Source: Paludibacteraceae bacterium (GTDB lineage Bacteria; Bacteroidota; Bacteroidia; Bacteroidales; Paludibacteraceae). From it: DNA of 64,000 bases. The notes under the pieces are model-generated. The model had not been told where the DNA came from. It made no database searches and was given only the letters and a program-made list of their open reading frames with translations. The stretch lies in contig CAJOIR010000001.1 of assembly GCA_905234685.1 (NCBI GenBank), positions 62,001 to 126,000 of the forward strand, written 5' to 3'. Position 1 is the first letter of the stretch; each line of letters opens with the position of its first letter. A program made the position numbers and the translations under genes. Shown here in pieces: positions 17,766 through 27,369 of the stretch.

Positions 17766-17797
17766 CAAAGTAACTACTTTTTTCTGACATACACAAA
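17766..17797 (-). promoter_or_regulatory. Promoter of secG
   Basis: On the minus strand TTTG (17797-17794) is followed after 20 bp by TTACTTTG (17773-17766), one base off TAnnTTTG. The secG ATG lies about 38 bp downstream. Confidence 0.6.
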
Positions 17798-17823
17798 TAA
17801 AATTGCAAAAAGTTGTTTAACGG

Positions 17824-18333
17824 TTACCATTTGGCTACGGTGTCGTTGTAGATGTTCTCTGCAATCTCTTTAATCATAGCAGCGCACAACTCATCCTGAA
17901 CATCGTTAAGCAACTGTGAGGAGTCGAATGTCTGGAATGCCGAATATGTCTTGTCGAAACTCTCTTCGGGGTTTACGTTGTTGGTGAAGCGCACCTTGAC
18001 CGTCATCGTCAGTTTGGTCTCGGCAGAATAGGAGTCTGCACTAACTGCCATAGGAGTAAGGTCGTAGCCTGTTATCTCTCCTTCAAGTTCAAGGTCACCA
18101 CCGCGGCGGTTGATAGTGAGTCGTGTCTGCTTGCTGTATATATCTCTGATACCCTCACTGAGGTCGTTGGCGAGAGGCGGATGTACCAATGCAGCATTGT
18201 TCGGAAAGTCGGCAATAGCGATGGCTTTAATCTTGCTATAGTCGATACTTGCTCCGTTAAACTTGAATGATATAAGACATGAAGGCAGCGAGATCATTAT
18301 AAGAAGCAATATGAGTAGTCTTGCGATTTTCAT
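17824..18333 (-). CDS. lptE: LptE-like LPS assembly lipoprotein
   Basis: The 169-residue protein has a lipoprotein signal, with lipidation at the Cys in MISLPSC, followed by FKFNGASIDYSKIKAIAI and LNDVQDELCAAMIKEIAENIYN. This matches the Bacteroidetes LptE family, the outer-membrane lipoprotein that plugs LptD during LPS insertion. Sequence similarity to E. coli LptE is weak, so the name rests on Bacteroidetes family features and context. It starts 10 bp after the sigma-54 activator stop, so the two are probably co-transcribed. Confidence 0.85.
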   Translation of the reverse strand: MKIARLLILLLIMISLPSCLISFKFNGASIDYSKIKAIAIADFPNNAALVHPPLANDLSEGIRDIYSKQTRLTINRRGGDLELEGEITGYDLTPMAVSADSYSAETKLTMTVKVRFTNNVNPEESFDKTYSAFQTFDSSQLLNDVQDELCAAMIKEIAENIYNDTVAKW

Positions 18334-18343
18334 CTTTCGTCAG

Positions 18344-19585
18344 TTATAGACCATATTCCTTTATCTTCCTATATAGAGTACGTTCGGGCAGATTTATCTC
18401 AGCCGCAGTGGCTTTGCGGTTACCGTGATTGCGTTCAAGCGCTTGTCTGATAGTTTCACGCTCGGCATCCTGCATGGTGAGAGGCTGGACGACCTCCAAC
18501 TCTTGACTGTTGTTACTGTCAGCAGCAATGCTGTTTGCTGTGTCTGTTTCTTTAACCTCCTCTACCTGTTGGTATTCCTCCTCGGTCGGTCTGCTTATGA
18601 TGGTTGCAGCAGGTGTGGTGGTATTGTCTGCTACAGGAATAGTAGTTGTGTTTGCTGACAATTGTGCCACAACCCGTTTCAACTGGTCGATGTCTTTTTT
18701 CATCTCAAAGATCATCTTGTATAGCAGTTCCCGCTCGGTGGTAAAATCCTGCGCATAGCTGGTTGAGTATCTTGCGATAGCTTTCTGACGTTCTTCTTCC
18801 GGCAGATACTGACGCAGAGTAGCGGCATTGATTTCGCGTTTCTGCTCAAGCACACAAACCTGCTCCGCTATGTTTTTCAACTGACGTATGTTGCCTCTGA
18901 AGTAGTAATTCATCAGCAATGCGCGTGCATCGTCGGTTAGTCTGACGGGAGGCATCTGATAGCGCTCAGTGCAGTCGGCAGCAAACTTGCGGAAAAGCAC
19001 AGGTATGTCGTCTTTGCGTTCTCTAAGCGGTGGCACGTTGATGGTGATGGTTGAGAGACGGTAGAACAAGTCTTCGCGGAATCGTCCTTCTTCAATAGCC
19101 TGACTCAGGTCAAGATTAGTTGCTGCTACAACGCGTACATTGGTTTTTTGCACTTGCGATGACCCTACTCGAATGAACTCGCCTGTTTCGAGTACACGAA
19201 GCAGACGCACCTGTGTCTCAAGTGGCAATTCACCCACTTCGTCAAGAAATATAGTGCCTCCGTCGGCTTCTTCGAAATAACCTTTGTGGTCGCCTACAGC
19301 ACCTGTGAAAGCTCCCTTTACATGGCCGAAGAGTTCGCTGTCGATAGTACCATTGGGAATAGCGCCGCAGTTGATAGCAATATACCGCTCGTGTTTGCGT
19401 GCGGAGAAAGAATGCACAATCTTCGGGAAATGCTCTTTGCCGACACCACTCTCTCCAACCACAAGAACGGTGTAGTCGGTAGGTGCGACAAGGTATGCGC
19501 GTTCGATAGCGCGGTTGAGTTCAACAGCATTGCCAATAATGCCGAAGCGCAGTTTTATGTCTTGCAGTGTGTCTTGAGATATCAT
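18344..19585 (-). CDS. Sigma-54-dependent transcriptional activator (AAA+ plus Fis HTH, no receiver)
   Basis: The 413-residue protein begins directly with the sigma-54 AAA+ domain: Walker A GESGVGK (44-50), the sigma-54 contact loop GAFTGA (91-96), Walker [13 protein letters not shown] (109-120), and arginine-finger region [10 protein letters not shown] linker of about 100 residues with Thr/Asn-rich sequence leads to a Fis-type helix-turn-helix [20 protein letters not shown]. No receiver, GAF or PAS domain precedes the ATPase, so control is not by classical phosphotransfer within this protein. In Bacteroidetes such activators commonly sit next to lptE and secG, as here. Targets are unknown. 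Confidence 0.93.
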   Translation of the reverse strand: MISQDTLQDIKLRFGIIGNAVELNRAIERAYLVAPTDYTVLVVGESGVGKEHFPKIVHSFSARKHERYIAINCGAIPNGTIDSELFGHVKGAFTGAVGDHKGYFEEADGGTIFLDEVGELPLETQVRLLRVLETGEFIRVGSSQVQKTNVRVVAATNLDLSQAIEEGRFREDLFYRLSTITINVPPLRERKDDIPVLFRKFAADCTERYQMPPVRLTDDARALLMNYYFRGNIRQLKNIAEQVCVLEQKREINAATLRQYLPEEERQKAIARYSTSYAQDFTTERELLYKMIFEMKKDIDQLKRVVAQLSANTTTIPVADNTTTPAATIISRPTEEEYQQVEEVKETDTANSIAADSNNSQELEVVQPLTMQDAERETIRQALERNHGNRKATAAEINLPERTLYRKIKEYGL

Positions 19586-19638
19586 AATAGTGTGTCCTAA
19601 TGGGCTACGATGCGCTCTATGGAGTTAATTCACGTTTG

Positions 19639-19670
19639 CAAAAGTACATTATTTCTTTTGAGTAGGCAAA
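19639..19670 (-). promoter_or_regulatory. Promoter of the sigma-54 activator/lptE operon
   Basis: On the minus strand TTTG (19670-19667), 20 bp and TACTTTTG (19646-19639) form a full-consensus promoter about 54 bp before the activator ATG. Confidence 0.75.
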
Positions 19671-19692
19671 TATATATCAACTTATCATGTCA

Positions 19693-21045
19693 TTATTTTT
19701 CACTTTGGATGTCTGACCTGACAAAGAAACATGTGAAGTACACAAAATAGCATATTCCTTTTATCAAGTTGAAGGGCATTTCTATCATCATAAAGAAGAT
19801 CATGACAATGAGGAACATGCCAAGAGGCAGATTGCGTTGCTTCACGGCAGTGTATGCCACTGAACCAAGCATGGCAAGCAGTGCAAGCAAGGCTGGTAAT
19901 CCAGACTGTTGCCAGTCGCCGAGGAACTGGTTGTGCGGGTTGCCGAAATCATGATTATATATCGTAGGTGGCAAGTCGCCCAAGCCTACACCTAACCACG
20001 GGTGTTGTTTGATATGTGATAAGGCATCGCTGAACAGATGTTGTCTGGCGGGGTCGAGCGACATGGAGGTCTTTACGTTGAACCATGCCCATACGGCAGT
20101 AACTGCAAGCAGAAAAAGCACACAACCATAACCGATGAGCCATGCACGTTTGCGTGGCAGAAACACACCTATACCGAGTAGCATGGTAACACTTGTCATC
20201 ACAATGCCTATGCGGCTTTGTGTTAGTACCACAAGTAGAACGACCATTAAGAGATAGCCGAGCAGTTCAGCCCAATGCACTATGCGTTCGCGGGTGAGAT
20301 AGATGCCGCTTATAAGACCTATTGTAAGCCCTATGGCGTTGAACGAAGGGTGTTGATACGGGTTCCATTCATATACCAAATAACTGCAATCCATCCTGCT
20401 TATTAAATGTTTTTTTGTGTCGAAAAAGTCGGCCATATTTAAGTCGTAGAGGTTGATGTTATACCACCACGTCAGACAACTCAGGATAGCGAAGATGACA
20501 GCCGAACGCATCACTACAAGCATGAGTTGCTGCCACTGCTCTTTATTCAGGTTGAAGGCACAGAAGGCGAAGGGTATACTCAACCATGTTAAACTGCGGC
20601 GCAACAATACCCAGCCCCAAGCGGGGTCATCAGACCAAAACCAACTGACGGCGAGGGTAAGAAAATAGGCATAGTAGAACCATAGGAAAGGCACGTTCAG
20701 GCGCAGTTTGCGGTTGAGGATAAGGTATATTCCCGCCGACACGAGAAATAGATTTGTCATGTTCACACTTGTACTGATAGTGTAATTCGTGCTGATGAGC
20801 ATCAGTGCCAACGGTATGAGGTACAGATATTCCTTTGCAGATGCCTCATGTAGCGGCTTTTGGAAAAAGAACATTAGCACGGGCAGAGACAGTAGTACCA
20901 TGGCAAGTAGGCTGTAGAGTACAGGTGCCGAGAGATACATGCCGGTGATTGTCCCGGACGGTCTAACAATCCAAAATAGCAAGCCGCCCATAAGAAGCAG
21001 GAGCAACTCAGAGACAGGAAATATGAGTGGTTTCAGCCGTTGCAT
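19693..21045 (-). CDS. O-antigen ligase/polymerase-like membrane protein (WaaL/Wzy_C type)
   Basis: The 450-residue protein has ten or more hydrophobic helices and the family's conserved C-terminal periplasmic region: QHPWLGVGLGDLP and, shortly after, GNPHNQFLGDWQQSGLPALL with the PHNxxL motif. Ligases of this family attach O-antigen or similar glycans to lipid A-core outside the inner membrane. The gene overlaps the preceding GT4 gene by 13 nt and closes the envelope run from 31.9 kb. Ligase and polymerase roles cannot be separated by sequence. Confidence 0.87.
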   Translation of the reverse strand: MQRLKPLIFPVSELLLLLMGGLLFWIVRPSGTITGMYLSAPVLYSLLAMVLLSLPVLMFFFQKPLHEASAKEYLYLIPLALMLISTNYTISTSVNMTNLFLVSAGIYLILNRKLRLNVPFLWFYYAYFLTLAVSWFWSDDPAWGWVLLRRSLTWLSIPFAFCAFNLNKEQWQQLMLVVMRSAVIFAILSCLTWWYNINLYDLNMADFFDTKKHLISRMDCSYLVYEWNPYQHPSFNAIGLTIGLISGIYLTRERIVHWAELLGYLLMVVLLVVLTQSRIGIVMTSVTMLLGIGVFLPRKRAWLIGYGCVLFLLAVTAVWAWFNVKTSMSLDPARQHLFSDALSHIKQHPWLGVGLGDLPPTIYNHDFGNPHNQFLGDWQQSGLPALLALLAMLGSVAYTAVKQRNLPLGMFLIVMIFFMMIEMPFNLIKGICYFVYFTCFFVRSDIQSEK

Positions 21046-22112
21046 AATTGTGTGTAAAGTTTGATATAATTGTTAAAGTGAATGTTGTATTGATAACTAT
21101 GCGCATATTTTTGTTGTGCCTTTAGATGTCCTTTGGTGACGTTGCACAGACCGTCTTTAACCGTATTAGCCATCTGCTGAGGCTCGAAGTCCTCGTTGAA
21201 GAAGAAGGCATAGTTGCCGCCTATTTCTTTCAGACTGGTGAAAGGTGAGGAGAACACGGGTTTAAGTTCCGCCATAGCCTCTATGACGGGCAGCCCGAAG
21301 CCTTCGAAGAGTGAGGGGAAGAGGAAGGCGGCGCAGTAGCGGTAGAGCCACAGACGCTCTTCATTGCTGACTATGCCCAAGAGCGTGACATTGCATATAC
21401 CGTTTTGCTTTATATACAGCCTAATCTGTTCGGCATATGGTGTGTTGTCCTTGCCTGCGAGATACAGGTGATAATCAGGCATATACTGCATCATGCGTAC
21501 TATGGCGAGGAAGTTCTTTTTTTCTTTTATCTCGCCAATAGAGAAGAAGAAGGGCTTGTCGGTGCTGACCTGTACGGGTTTGTAAGACATCTCTTCTGCG
21601 GAGGCGAACTCCACTCCGTTATAGATGACGCGGACAGGCGTATCGGCAGGCACAGTCATCCAGCGGTGCAACTCCGTCTCTGTGAACTGCGAGATGCAGG
21701 TGATGAAGTCCGCTCGGTTGATACGAGCCTGCACGCGGCGGTGATACTGATCTGCCACCTTCTTGGATTTCTCATACATGAAGTTGAAGTCGTGTATGGT
21801 AAGCAAGTAGCGCGTGTCATGGGAGTAGGGACGGAACGAACTGAGTTGGTGTATGGCGTGCCACACATCAACCTTAGGGTAGAGCCAAGGCAGGAACTTA
21901 TACAGTCGTTTACGTGGCACGTAGTCTGCCTTGTCGCCGCAACAACCATAGTATTTGCGTGGTACGAGTAGAACGAAGCGAAACGGCAACCGCGTGGTGT
22001 CAAGCGAGTTAATCAATCGCACGTAGTTGAGAGCTATCTGCCCGAGACCGCAATATGGATGTTTGAGGACTGACAGGTCAAGCAGTACTTTCTTTTGTAT
22101 TTTATTGTTCAT
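21033..22112 (-). CDS. Family 4 glycosyltransferase
   Basis: About 359 residues, started at 22112 because its ATG shares ATGA with the stop of the kinase gene; a start at 22127 is possible but would overlap further. The GT-B fold shows YCGLGQIALNYVRL at the donor-domain start, FFFSIGEIKEKKN, and the nucleotide-sugar site FPSLFEGFGLPVIEAMA. It adds a sugar, donor unknown, probably to LPS core, given the adjacent lipopolysaccharide kinase, heptosyltransferase and ligase genes. Confidence 0.87.
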   Translation of the reverse strand: MNNKIQKKVLLDLSVLKHPYCGLGQIALNYVRLINSLDTTRLPFRFVLLVPRKYYGCCGDKADYVPRKRLYKFLPWLYPKVDVWHAIHQLSSFRPYSHDTRYLLTIHDFNFMYEKSKKVADQYHRRVQARINRADFITCISQFTETELHRWMTVPADTPVRVIYNGVEFASAEEMSYKPVQVSTDKPFFFSIGEIKEKKNFLAIVRMMQYMPDYHLYLAGKDNTPYAEQIRLYIKQNGICNVTLLGIVSNEERLWLYRYCAAFLFPSLFEGFGLPVIEAMAELKPVFSSPFTSLKEIGGNYAFFFNEDFEPQQMANTVKDGLCNVTKGHLKAQQKYAHSYQYNIHFNNYIKLYTQLCNG

Positions 22113-22828
22113 TTGCGAAATCTCCAATAACGTTTATGATACTTGAGAGTTAGTTGTCGGCATTGCTCAATCGGGAAAGAGCGTGCCTCGGCATATTTTT
22201 CCGCAAGGCGGAGGAAAAACTCATCGTCTCCCCACAGGCGTGCGAAGTTGCTGCATCCTTGTCGCAAAGAAAGAGGATGGGAAAAAGTCATGCGGTTTAT
22301 GTCTATGACCGACATTCGTACTTCACCATCTTCTTTTTTATCGAATAGTATGTTCCCGGGTGAGAAATCTCGGTGACAGATGCCGTTTTCATGCATCGTT
22401 GCCGCCATCAGTGCAAGCGTCTTTAACACATCCTCATAACCATGTATGCCATGTTCACGAAACTCATAGAAGTTGTGTGTATAAGAGCAGAAGAGGGTGA
22501 GAAGATAACTTTCCGCAAGCAAGCCGCCTCGCTTGTTGAGGATAAATGCTATAGGTTCGGGTGTCTCTATACCGTGCTCAAGTAGAGTAACGGCATTATT
22601 GTAAGCCCTCACGACCTTGGATTTTCTAAAGAAAGTATATGCAATGCGGTTGAAAAAAGCAGGAGTGCGGAATCTCTTCACGCAGATTGACATGCCGTCA
22701 GGAGTGGTGAGCACTCGCACTTCATTACGCACACGGAACAGCAGTCTTCCTTCCTTTTGAAAGATGTCCGGTACGGCGGTTATCCAACCTCTGAGTGATT
22801 CATATTTATTACTGACGGTTATTTGCAT
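22109..22828 (-). CDS. Lipopolysaccharide kinase-like protein (InaA/WaaP type)
   Basis: The 239-residue protein has a small protein-kinase fold: ICVKRF with the candidate ATP lysine Lys51, the catalytic loop CHRDFSPGNILF (His152, Asp154, Asn159), and a metal-binding VIDINRM (Asp176) replacing the usual DFG. This is the Kdo/lipopolysaccharide kinase clan, which phosphorylates core sugars. Its ends overlap two GT4 genes, by 10 nt upstream and 4 nt downstream, which supports action on the same glycolipid. The acceptor sugar is unknown. Confidence 0.82.
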   Translation of the reverse strand: MQITVSNKYESLRGWITAVPDIFQKEGRLLFRVRNEVRVLTTPDGMSICVKRFRTPAFFNRIAYTFFRKSKVVRAYNNAVTLLEHGIETPEPIAFILNKRGGLLAESYLLTLFCSYTHNFYEFREHGIHGYEDVLKTLALMAATMHENGICHRDFSPGNILFDKKEDGEVRMSVIDINRMTFSHPLSLRQGCSNFARLWGDDEFFLRLAEKYAEARSFPIEQCRQLTLKYHKRYWRFRK

Positions 22829-23931
22829 AGCGACTGATATAGAGAATGAATATTATTGCCAATGATGTCATCTGTAAATTTGGCTGCTTGTATTGTTCCA
22901 CGCTCAATCATGTTTCGGCGCAAGACATCATCAAAGACTAACATACGCAGTTTCTCCGCTATGTCATCGGTTTTGTGAGGGTCGGCATACAATGCCGCGT
23001 CGCCTCCTGTCTCGGCAAAACAGCTGCCTGTAGATGTAAGTACAGGCAGGTTTGAGCACAGGGCTTCGAGTATGGGAATGCCGAAGCCCTCGAAGAAAGA
23101 GGGATAGACAAGAGCGTGTGCCGACTGATATATGGCAGGTAAAGAGGTAAATGGTACGTTGTGCAGGAAGATAACCTTTAGATGAAGGCTTGCTGCCAAA
23201 CGTTTCATCTGCCGTGCGTATTGAGACTCCCCGCCGATGACCACTAACGGTATGTCAAGCTTTGACATGAAAAGTGCCTCAAGCAATGTTTTCAGGTTCT
23301 TGCGAGGCTCTATGGCACCCACGTCAAGCAGGAACTCATGCGGCAGATTATATTGCTGCCTGACCGACTTCTTCTCTTCTTCTGTGACTGTCTTGCGAAA
23401 AAGATTGCTGCATCCCTGATACATGACTCTCACTTTCTTTTCTTCAGCACCGAGCAGTTCGATGCAGTCTCGCCGTGTTTGTTCGCTAATGGCTATAACC
23501 ACATCCGCCACGCGGCATGCATAACGCACCTTTTTTGCAAAAAGAGCCCGATAGGTGGCACTATATAGTTCAGGATAACGAAGAAAGATGGCATCATGCA
23601 CGGTCACTACCTTGCTCACTGTTGTTTTGTGTATATTCATCGGCAGCTCGCCGCTGAGTCCATGGAAAATGTCGGTATGGAGTTCTTTCAGTCGGCTTGT
23701 GCAACCGAATGTGCGCCATAGAGCGGGTGCTATTTGCCATATACCTTTTGGGGTTACTTCAAAGAAACAGTTGTTTTGCGGGAGGCTCTGCCTGCCTGCC
23801 TTTTTCGGATTGAAAAGTAGATAACGGTTCTCCGATGCATATTGAGCCGCGAGACGCAGGTAGTCGCGACTATAGTTGCCCAAGCCGCGAAAATTGTGAA
23901 AAGCACGTTTTGCATCGAAGGCGATGGTCAT
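22819..23931 (-). CDS. Family 4 glycosyltransferase
   Basis: The 370-residue GT-B protein shows FHNFRGLGNYSRDYLRL near the N-terminus, FLLDVGAIEPRKNL and the sugar-nucleotide site SFFEGFGIPILEAL. It resembles mannosyltransferase-type GT4 enzymes, but the donor cannot be read from sequence. It overlaps the kinase gene by 10 nt and follows the GT9 gene by 105 bp, the widest gap in this part of the run. Confidence 0.87.
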   Translation of the reverse strand: MTIAFDAKRAFHNFRGLGNYSRDYLRLAAQYASENRYLLFNPKKAGRQSLPQNNCFFEVTPKGIWQIAPALWRTFGCTSRLKELHTDIFHGLSGELPMNIHKTTVSKVVTVHDAIFLRYPELYSATYRALFAKKVRYACRVADVVIAISEQTRRDCIELLGAEEKKVRVMYQGCSNLFRKTVTEEEKKSVRQQYNLPHEFLLDVGAIEPRKNLKTLLEALFMSKLDIPLVVIGGESQYARQMKRLAASLHLKVIFLHNVPFTSLPAIYQSAHALVYPSFFEGFGIPILEALCSNLPVLTSTGSCFAETGGDAALYADPHKTDDIAEKLRMLVFDDVLRRNMIERGTIQAAKFTDDIIGNNIHSLYQSLCK

Positions 23932-24036
23932 AGGAGGTTAAGAGTTGATAGTTGATATAGCGTAGTTTTTTACCTACTCGGAGTTGAATCATATCCGGCT
24001 TTTGACATTCGAGTATCTTCAAATTTTTATAAATAG

Positions 24037-25050
24037 TTACGGGGTTGTAAGTTTTTCGACAATCTGTTCAGGAGTTATCTTATCAAAACATCGGTAATCG
24101 TTGTATCTGCACCGTCGGTTGCCATATATTGAGCACGGTCTGCACGGCAGGTCTGTCTGTATGCAGTCGGCAGGGTCTTGTCCGAAGCCGTAGAATCCGG
24201 AATACGGGTGTGTGCACCCGTAGATACTTACCACACGTGTGCCTGCTAATGATGCAAGGTGCATATTGGCGGAGTCCATGGTGAGCATTACCTTGAGATG
24301 ACTCATCAGTTGCAACTCCTCTTGTAGGGTATTCCTGCCTGCTACAATTTCTACGTTGTTGTACATATCAGCCCAGCGTTTGAGTATGGCCGTCTCTTCA
24401 ATGCCTGCGCCGAAGAGGTATAACTTTTCACCCTTTTTGCTTAGAATCTCTACCACCTGTTCCATCCTTTCAAGCGGATAAATCTTCCCTTTATGTGCGG
24501 CAAAGGGTGCGATACCGATGCCTGACCTGCAGTCCTCAAAATGTTCCGGCAGAGCCGGAGTGCAGACAAGACCGAGCTTATGCAGCACTTGTAGATAACG
24601 TTCAGTGACGGGTGTCAGAGGTTTGAGACACTTATGCGTAAAACGTGTCAATTGGTGTTTCTCATGTCGTCCTTTGTTAATATGAGCTATTGGTTTGCCT
24701 GCCATCTTCATACGTAGACGCAAATATTTGCTCCGCCATACATCGTGCATGTCAGCCACAGCGTCAAACTGTTTGTAATCCAAGTCTCTAAGAAGTCGAT
24801 TCAACCCATGTAGGCCCTTATGCACACCTGTCAGGTCTGCTCCGAAAAAGTATACATTAGACGGCATGTCAGACATGAGTGTTGCAAAACGTTGTCTACT
24901 GAGCAGAGTAATCTTGAGAAAGGGATACGTATTAGCCAAGCCGTAAATCACAGGCACTATAGCGGCAGTATCGCCTAACGCCGAGAACCGTATGATAAGT
25001 AGGTGCTTCAATAAATGTGGGTAGTTGATGTTTAAGAATGGCAAAGCCAT
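24037..25050 (-). CDS. Family 9 glycosyltransferase, ADP-heptose:LPS heptosyltransferase-like
   Basis: The 337-residue protein has the GT9 opening LLIIRFSALGDTAAIVPVI, the second-domain start GIGIAPFAAHKGKIYPLERM and the donor site TMDSANMHLASLAGTRVVSIYG. The family adds heptose to the inner core of LPS in the cytoplasm. The first 14 residues before the conserved start are atypical, so the true start could be a downstream codon. The C-terminus carries four cysteines (LPCRPCSIYGNRRC), seen in other Bacteroidetes members. It is 57 bp after the DUF4254 gene. Confidence 0.9.
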   Translation of the reverse strand: MALPFLNINYPHLLKHLLIIRFSALGDTAAIVPVIYGLANTYPFLKITLLSRQRFATLMSDMPSNVYFFGADLTGVHKGLHGLNRLLRDLDYKQFDAVADMHDVWRSKYLRLRMKMAGKPIAHINKGRHEKHQLTRFTHKCLKPLTPVTERYLQVLHKLGLVCTPALPEHFEDCRSGIGIAPFAAHKGKIYPLERMEQVVEILSKKGEKLYLFGAGIEETAILKRWADMYNNVEIVAGRNTLQEELQLMSHLKVMLTMDSANMHLASLAGTRVVSIYGCTHPYSGFYGFGQDPADCIQTDLPCRPCSIYGNRRCRYNDYRCFDKITPEQIVEKLTTP

Positions 25051-25107
25051 ATTTCAGAGTTTAAGGAGTTTTAGAAGTAATCAGGCTTTCTACCTTCGAC
25101 TTTTGAC

Positions 25108-25722
25108 TTATGCCTTTTGTTTCTTGCCGTAAAGTACGGGGTTTAGATTAGGGTCGTTGTACATTTTCATCTGTCTATAGACTTTCATTACCCGTGCTCC
25201 GGACTGATAGTCTTCTAATAGTTGTGTGATGGAGGTAGTCATATCGGCGAGTTGTTCTTCAAGTATCTCAAGTTTGCCGTTACATTTTGCATGTTGTTCT
25301 TCGCTTATGTCGGTGCGTATTGTCTGCTCGCGCATGTGCCATAGTTTGACGTGCAGTATGCTGAGTCTGTCAATAGCCCATGCCGGGCTCTCGGTGTTGA
25401 TGCGTGCGTCCGACTTAGGTTTGATGTCTTTGTAGATGTTGAGGAAAAAAGTGTCGATACGTTCCACGATATCAGTGCGTTCTTGATTGCTGTGGTCAAT
25501 GCGTCGCTTGATTAGCAGAGCCTCAGCAGGATCTATCTGTGGGTCTCGTATGATGTCTTCTAAATGCCATTGTACGGTATCAATCCAGTTCTTAAGGTAG
25601 AGCAAGTGTTCAATACTATCCTCTTTGTATGGATTATTCACCGGCGAATCAACATTATCAGTTTTATGATAGTCCTTCACCGCACGGGCGAAAACGACAT
25701 TGCAGTTGTTAACGAAATTCAT
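25108..25722 (-). CDS. DUF4254 family protein
   Basis: About 204 residues from ATG 25722 (MNFVNNC); 25728 and 25755 are alternative starts. The protein is all-helical and soluble, with charged heptad-like stretches (EEQHAKCNGKLEILEEQLAD). It matches the DUF4254 family, which in Bacteroidetes commonly sits beside heptosyltransferase genes, as here. No activity is established. It lies between lptB and the GT9 gene, so a part in LPS synthesis is possible. Confidence 0.85.
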   Translation of the reverse strand: MNFVNNCNVVFARAVKDYHKTDNVDSPVNNPYKEDSIEHLLYLKNWIDTVQWHLEDIIRDPQIDPAEALLIKRRIDHSNQERTDIVERIDTFFLNIYKDIKPKSDARINTESPAWAIDRLSILHVKLWHMREQTIRTDISEEQHAKCNGKLEILEEQLADMTTSITQLLEDYQSGARVMKVYRQMKMYNDPNLNPVLYGKKQKA

Positions 25723-25777
25723 TTTCATAATTATACAATTACACAATTTGCCCATAGGGCCACAATTCCCCGATTCC

Positions 25778-26575
25778 TCAATTTGTCAATTCTTCAACCT
25801 CATTTTCAACGTTTTCCACTTTGGTTTTCTTCTTGAGTTCGAAGTCGCGACCGAGATAGTTTTTCCTTACAGTGGGGTTGGCTGCAAGTTCTTCGGGTGT
25901 TCCGTGGAAGAGTATCCTTCCTTCGAAAAGGAGGTATGCACGGTCAGTAATCATAAGTGTCTCATCCACGTTGTGGTCGGTGATGAGGATGCCTATGTTC
26001 TTGTCTTTAAGTCTCCAGACAACATCTTGTATTTCCTGCACAGCGATTGGGTCAACACCTGCAAAAGGCTCATCCAGCATGACGAACTTGGGTTCAATGG
26101 CAAGACATCGTGCAATCTCAGTGCGCCTTCGTTCTCCACCTGACAGACGGTCACCGAGGTTCTTTCTTACATGCTGGAGGTTGAACTCTTTAATGAGTTG
26201 TTCAAGTTTCTCTTTCTGATACTCTTTGGTGAAAGTAGTCATCTCAAGCACCGACATGATGTTGTCTTCTACCGACATCTTGCGAAAGACGCTTGCCTCC
26301 TGCGGCAGATAGCCTATTCCGCGTTGTGCGCGGCGATACATCGGGAAACCCGTTATATCCTCATCATTGAGGAATATCTTGCCGTGGTTGGCTGTGATGA
26401 GTCCTGTGGTCATATAGAAAGTGGTAGTCTTTCCTGCTCCGTTAGGACCAAGCAGACCCACTATCTCGCCTTGCTTTAGGCGTATAGACACATCGTTCAC
26501 CACGGTTCGTTTGCCGTAGCGTTTCACAAGGTGCTCAGTCCGCAGCACCATATTCGGTTCTTGTTCGTTTTGCAT
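25778..26575 (-). CDS. lptB: LPS export ABC transporter ATP-binding protein
   Basis: Powers LPS extraction from the inner membrane with LptF/LptG. The 265-residue protein has Walker A GPNGAGKT (43-50), the LptB-typical [18 protein letters not shown], the signature [16 protein letters not shown], Walker [15 protein letters not shown] and the switch histidine in ILITDHNV. A short C-terminal tail of charged residues ([15 protein letters not shown]) extends beyond the E. coli protein. Starts at residue 1 or Met9 are both possible. LptF, LptG and LptC are not in the window. Confidence 0.95.
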   Translation of the reverse strand: MQNEQEPNMVLRTEHLVKRYGKRTVVNDVSIRLKQGEIVGLLGPNGAGKTTTFYMTTGLITANHGKIFLNDEDITGFPMYRRAQRGIGYLPQEASVFRKMSVEDNIMSVLEMTTFTKEYQKEKLEQLIKEFNLQHVRKNLGDRLSGGERRRTEIARCLAIEPKFVMLDEPFAGVDPIAVQEIQDVVWRLKDKNIGILITDHNVDETLMITDRAYLLFEGRILFHGTPEELAANPTVRKNYLGRDFELKKKTKVENVENEVEELTN

Positions 26576-26604
26576 TGAGATATGAGTCTGTCAATTGTCA
26601 ACTG

Positions 26605-27369
26605 TCATTTGATAATCGCTTCTACAGGGCAATGGTCGGAGTGTACAGCTTCCCAGCATATGGAAGCATCTGTAAGACGCTCTGGAATGTTACCTGACAC
26701 CCAATGGTAGTCGATACGCCAACCTGCATTCCGTTCGCGCGCTCCGAATCGGTAGCTCCACCACGAATACTGGTCAGGTTCTTGCGAGAACTGTCTGAAG
26801 GAGTCAACCATGCCGCTATTCTCAAACTTGTCAAGCCACTCCCGCTCTTCAGGCAGGAAACCGCTGACACCTACTTGACGCTCAGGGTGGTTGATGTCGA
26901 TAGGCTTATGGCAGATATTGTAGTCGCCACATACAACGAGGTTGGGACGCTCCTTGCGCAGTTCTGTTATGTACTTGAAGAATGCATCAAGGAAATCCAT
27001 CTTAAATTCCTGCCGCACATCACCTGTAGTGCCCGATGGTACGTACACACACACAACGGTCATATCGCCATAGTCAGCACGAAGCACACGCCCTTCACGG
27101 TCGTAGCGGTCGTGATGCATGCCAACAACCACGCGGTCAGGCTCCTGTTTCGAGAAGATGGCAACACCGCTGTAACCCTTCTTCTCAGCCGAGTGAATAT
27201 AGATGTGCTTGTAGCCTAACTCCTGAAATGCAAGAGTGTCGATTTGTTCAGGTTGAGCTTTGGTCTCTTGCACGCAGAAGATGTCAGGCGACTCCTTCTG
27301 CAACCAGTCAAGAAGTCCTTTCGACATGGCGGCGCGTATGCCGTTGAGGTTGTATGAGACAATTTTCAT
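26605..27369 (-). CDS. xth: Exodeoxyribonuclease III
   Basis: Acts in base-excision repair at abasic sites and as a 3'-5' exonuclease. The 254-residue protein has [14 protein letters not shown], the metal-binding [21 protein letters not shown] and [29 protein letters not shown] and the catalytic HSDHCPVE. Its ATG overlaps the stop of the M6 protease gene as ATGA, so the two are translationally coupled despite unrelated roles. Confidence 0.96.
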   Translation of the reverse strand: MKIVSYNLNGIRAAMSKGLLDWLQKESPDIFCVQETKAQPEQIDTLAFQELGYKHIYIHSAEKKGYSGVAIFSKQEPDRVVVGMHHDRYDREGRVLRADYGDMTVVCVYVPSGTTGDVRQEFKMDFLDAFFKYITELRKERPNLVVCGDYNICHKPIDINHPERQVGVSGFLPEEREWLDKFENSGMVDSFRQFSQEPDQYSWWSYRFGARERNAGWRIDYHWVSGNIPERLTDASICWEAVHSDHCPVEAIIK

